The position numbers were made by a program, and so were the translations under genes. From assembly GCA_021848705.1 (NCBI GenBank), contig JAJZTT010000004.1, forward strand, positions 1 through 42,014: DNA of 42,014 nucleotides. The letters run 5' to 3'. This document shows, one piece after another, positions 40,562 through 42,014 of the stretch (position 1 is its first letter; each line of letters opens with the position of its first letter). Below the pieces are notes generated by a model that was given only the letters and a program-made list of their open reading frames with translations, was not told the DNA's origin and searched no databases. Source of the stretch: Pseudomonadota bacterium (GTDB lineage Bacteria > Pseudomonadota > Gammaproteobacteria > Burkholderiales > JABEVD01).

Positions 40562-41951
40562 ACCGCATACCGATCGCTGGAAGCACTACCTCCACGATTG
40601 CGCGAAGCTCGTTGCGGAATCCCGTCCCCTTCAGGTAACGGGGCACCTCACCAAGGTCGCCGGGCTCGTCATCGAGGCTGAAGGTTTGCAACTTCCGGTG
40701 GGAAGCGACTGCACCATCCGCCTTCCGGACGGAGAGACGGTGGATGCAGAAATCGTCGGCTTTTCCGGAAACAAGGTTTACATGATGCCGACCAACGACG
40801 TGTACGGACTCGTTCCGGGCGCCAAGGTGATGGCTATCGAACCCCCTCCGGGACAACCGAAGCTCGGGGCGCCGCTCCACCCGCAAAGAAGGGTGCAGGA
40901 TCATACCAAGCTCGTTCCGGTCGGGGAATCCCTGCTCGGAAGAGTGCTGGACGGCTCCGGCAGGCCGCTCGACAGCCTCGGGCCCTTCCACAACGTGCAG
41001 AGCGCGACCCTGCAGAACAGGCCCTTCAATCCGCTCAACCGCGAGCCGATCAGTGTTCCGCTAGATGTCGGCATCCGCGCGATCAATGCGCTCATGACGG
41101 TGGGGAGGGGACAGCGCATGGGACTTTTCGCAGGAAGCGGGGTCGGAAAGAGCGTGTTGCTCGGCATGATGGCGAGATACACCAGCGCGGACATCATCGT
41201 GGTCGGCCTCATCGGCGAGCGCGGCCGCGAAGTGAAGGAATTCATCGAGCAGATCCTGGGAGAGGAGGGACTCGCCCGTTCGGTGGTGGTCGCCGCCCCG
41301 GCAGACACTTCCCCGCTTTTGAGGCTGCAAGGCGCGGCATACGCCACCACGATCGCCGAATATTTCAGGAACCTTGGAAAACATGTACTGCTCATCATGG
41401 ATTCCCTGACCCGCTTCGCCATGGCGCAGCGCGAAATCGCGCTCGCAATCGGCGAGCCGCCTGCAACCAAGGGATATCCCCCGTCGGTGTTCGCGAGGCT
41501 CCCGCAGCTCGTGGAGCGGGCCGGGAACGGTCCGAAGGGGGGAGGATCGATCACCGCTTTCTATACCGTGCTCACCGAAGGAGACGATCTCCAGGATCCG
41601 ATCGCAGACAGCGCCCGCGCCATCCTCGACGGCCATGTCGTGCTCTCGCGCTCGCTTGCCGATCAGGGCCATTATCCTGCGATCGACATCGAGGCTTCGA
41701 TCAGCCGAGCCTTCACCAGCCTGGTCTCGAAGGAGCATGTCGATCTGGTGAGATCCTTCAAGCAGTATTATTCCAGGTACCAGAGGAACCGCGATCTCAT
41801 CAATGTCGGAGCCTATGTTCCCGGGTCCGATCCGGAACTCGACCGGGCCATCGCGCTCCGCCCGAGATTCGAGGCATTCCTGCAGCAGAGGATGAACGAA
41901 CGGGAAACCTACCTCGACAGCATCAACAAGCTTGCGGCCCTTCTGCTATAG
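40542..41951 (+). CDS. fliI: Flagellum-specific ATP synthase FliI
   Basis: Hexameric ATPase of the flagellar type III export apparatus, related to F1-ATPase beta. The 469-residue protein has Walker [21 protein letters not shown], the catalytic glutamate region [20 protein letters not shown], Walker [21 protein letters not shown], and the export-type signature [23 protein letters not shown] at 40542 was chosen because [13 protein letters not shown] begins the FliI-like sequence; an in-frame start at 40485 would extend it into fliH by 77 nt without similarity. fliJ starts 9 nt after its stop. Confidence 0.97.
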   Translation: MNGSQNKPHTDRWKHYLHDCAKLVAESRPLQVTGHLTKVAGLVIEAEGLQLPVGSDCTIRLPDGETVDAEIVGFSGNKVYMMPTNDVYGLVPGAKVMAIEPPPGQPKLGAPLHPQRRVQDHTKLVPVGESLLGRVLDGSGRPLDSLGPFHNVQSATLQNRPFNPLNREPISVPLDVGIRAINALMTVGRGQRMGLFAGSGVGKSVLLGMMARYTSADIIVVGLIGERGREVKEFIEQILGEEGLARSVVVAAPADTSPLLRLQGAAYATTIAEYFRNLGKHVLLIMDSLTRFAMAQREIALAIGEPPATKGYPPSVFARLPQLVERAGNGPKGGGSITAFYTVLTEGDDLQDPIADSARAILDGHVVLSRSLADQGHYPAIDIEASISRAFTSLVSKEHVDLVRSFKQYYSRYQRNRDLINVGAYVPGSDPELDRAIALRPRFEAFLQQRMNERETYLDSINKLAALLL

Positions 41952-41960
41952 TCGATCATC

Positions 41961-42014
41961 ATGGCCAAATTTCCCCTCCAGAGGCTCGTCGACCTGGCAA
42001 AAGATCTTTTGCCA
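41961..42014 (+). CDS. fliJ: Flagellar export protein FliJ (N-terminal fragment, cut by window end)
   Basis: Eighteen codons are visible, MAKFPLQRLVDLAKDLLP. The start is a typical FliJ N-terminus (FPLQ-x-LVDLA) and the position directly after fliI matches the conserved fliF-G-H-I-J order. FliJ is the coiled-coil stalk of the export ATPase. The rest lies outside the window. Confidence 0.8.
   Translation, partial: MAKFPLQRLVDLAKDLLP

Overview
The window looks like a chromosomal segment of a motile betaproteobacterium, perhaps Nitrosomonadales-like. The basis is the lysC-tRNA-Ser neighbourhood, the FlrB/FlrC sigma-54 flagellar control system, the fliC-flaG-fliD-fliS order and a YcgR-type PilZ protein. 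No rRNA or taxon-specific marker is present, so genus level is out of reach.

Region 1 (1-1300) is a mobile-element scar. The left edge carries the end of an IS21-like element (two 20-bp repeats and the likely start of its transposase, reading out of the window). An AT-rich stretch, an AlpA-type regulator and a strong palindromic terminator follow, and the scar stops at a tRNA-Ser(GCU) gene, a usual integration target. Region 2 (1300-4900) is housekeeping: lysC, a radical SAM protein, queD and a SPOR-domain protein.

Region 3 (4880-21065) is one very compact plus-strand transcription unit of 15 genes, ten of whose junctions are 4-nt ATGA overlaps. It starts with a diguanylate cyclase coupled to a TPR/GT41 (O-GlcNAc-transferase-like) protein. 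It continues with the pseudaminic acid pathway (pseB, pseC, pseF, pseG, pseI) interleaved with tailoring genes: a large cobalamin-binding-type radical SAM protein, an alpha/beta-hydrolase, the pseudaminic-acid-associated methylase, a hexapeptide acyltransferase, a DegT aminotransferase, a WbqC protein, a second methyltransferase and a PIG-L deacetylase. No GNAT-type PseH is present. Region 4 (21040-26599) holds two divergent TPR-glycosyltransferases resembling the modular flagellin glycosyltransferase FlmG; the second is fused to a degenerate FkbM-like domain. No Maf-type flagellin glycosyltransferase is present in the window.

Region 5 (26600-42014) is flagellar: fliC with a sigma-28 promoter and an internal 585-bp tandem duplication, flaG, fliD, fliS, a fliT-like gene, a fliK-like gene, a small flhB-like gene and ycgR. 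On the minus strand follow flrB-flrC-fliE, with a near-perfect sigma-54 promoter for fliE at the very end of flrC. Divergent to these run fliF, fliG, fliH, fliI and the start of fliJ.

Taken together, the window encodes a flagellin, its export and capping factors, a nonulosonic-acid sugar pathway with unusual tailoring enzymes, and three candidate TPR-guided glycosyltransferases that could attach the sugars to flagellin before export. The most promising novelty is the combination of cobalamin-type radical SAM protein, hydrolase and methylase inside the pse operon with Maf-independent TPR-glycosyltransferases.
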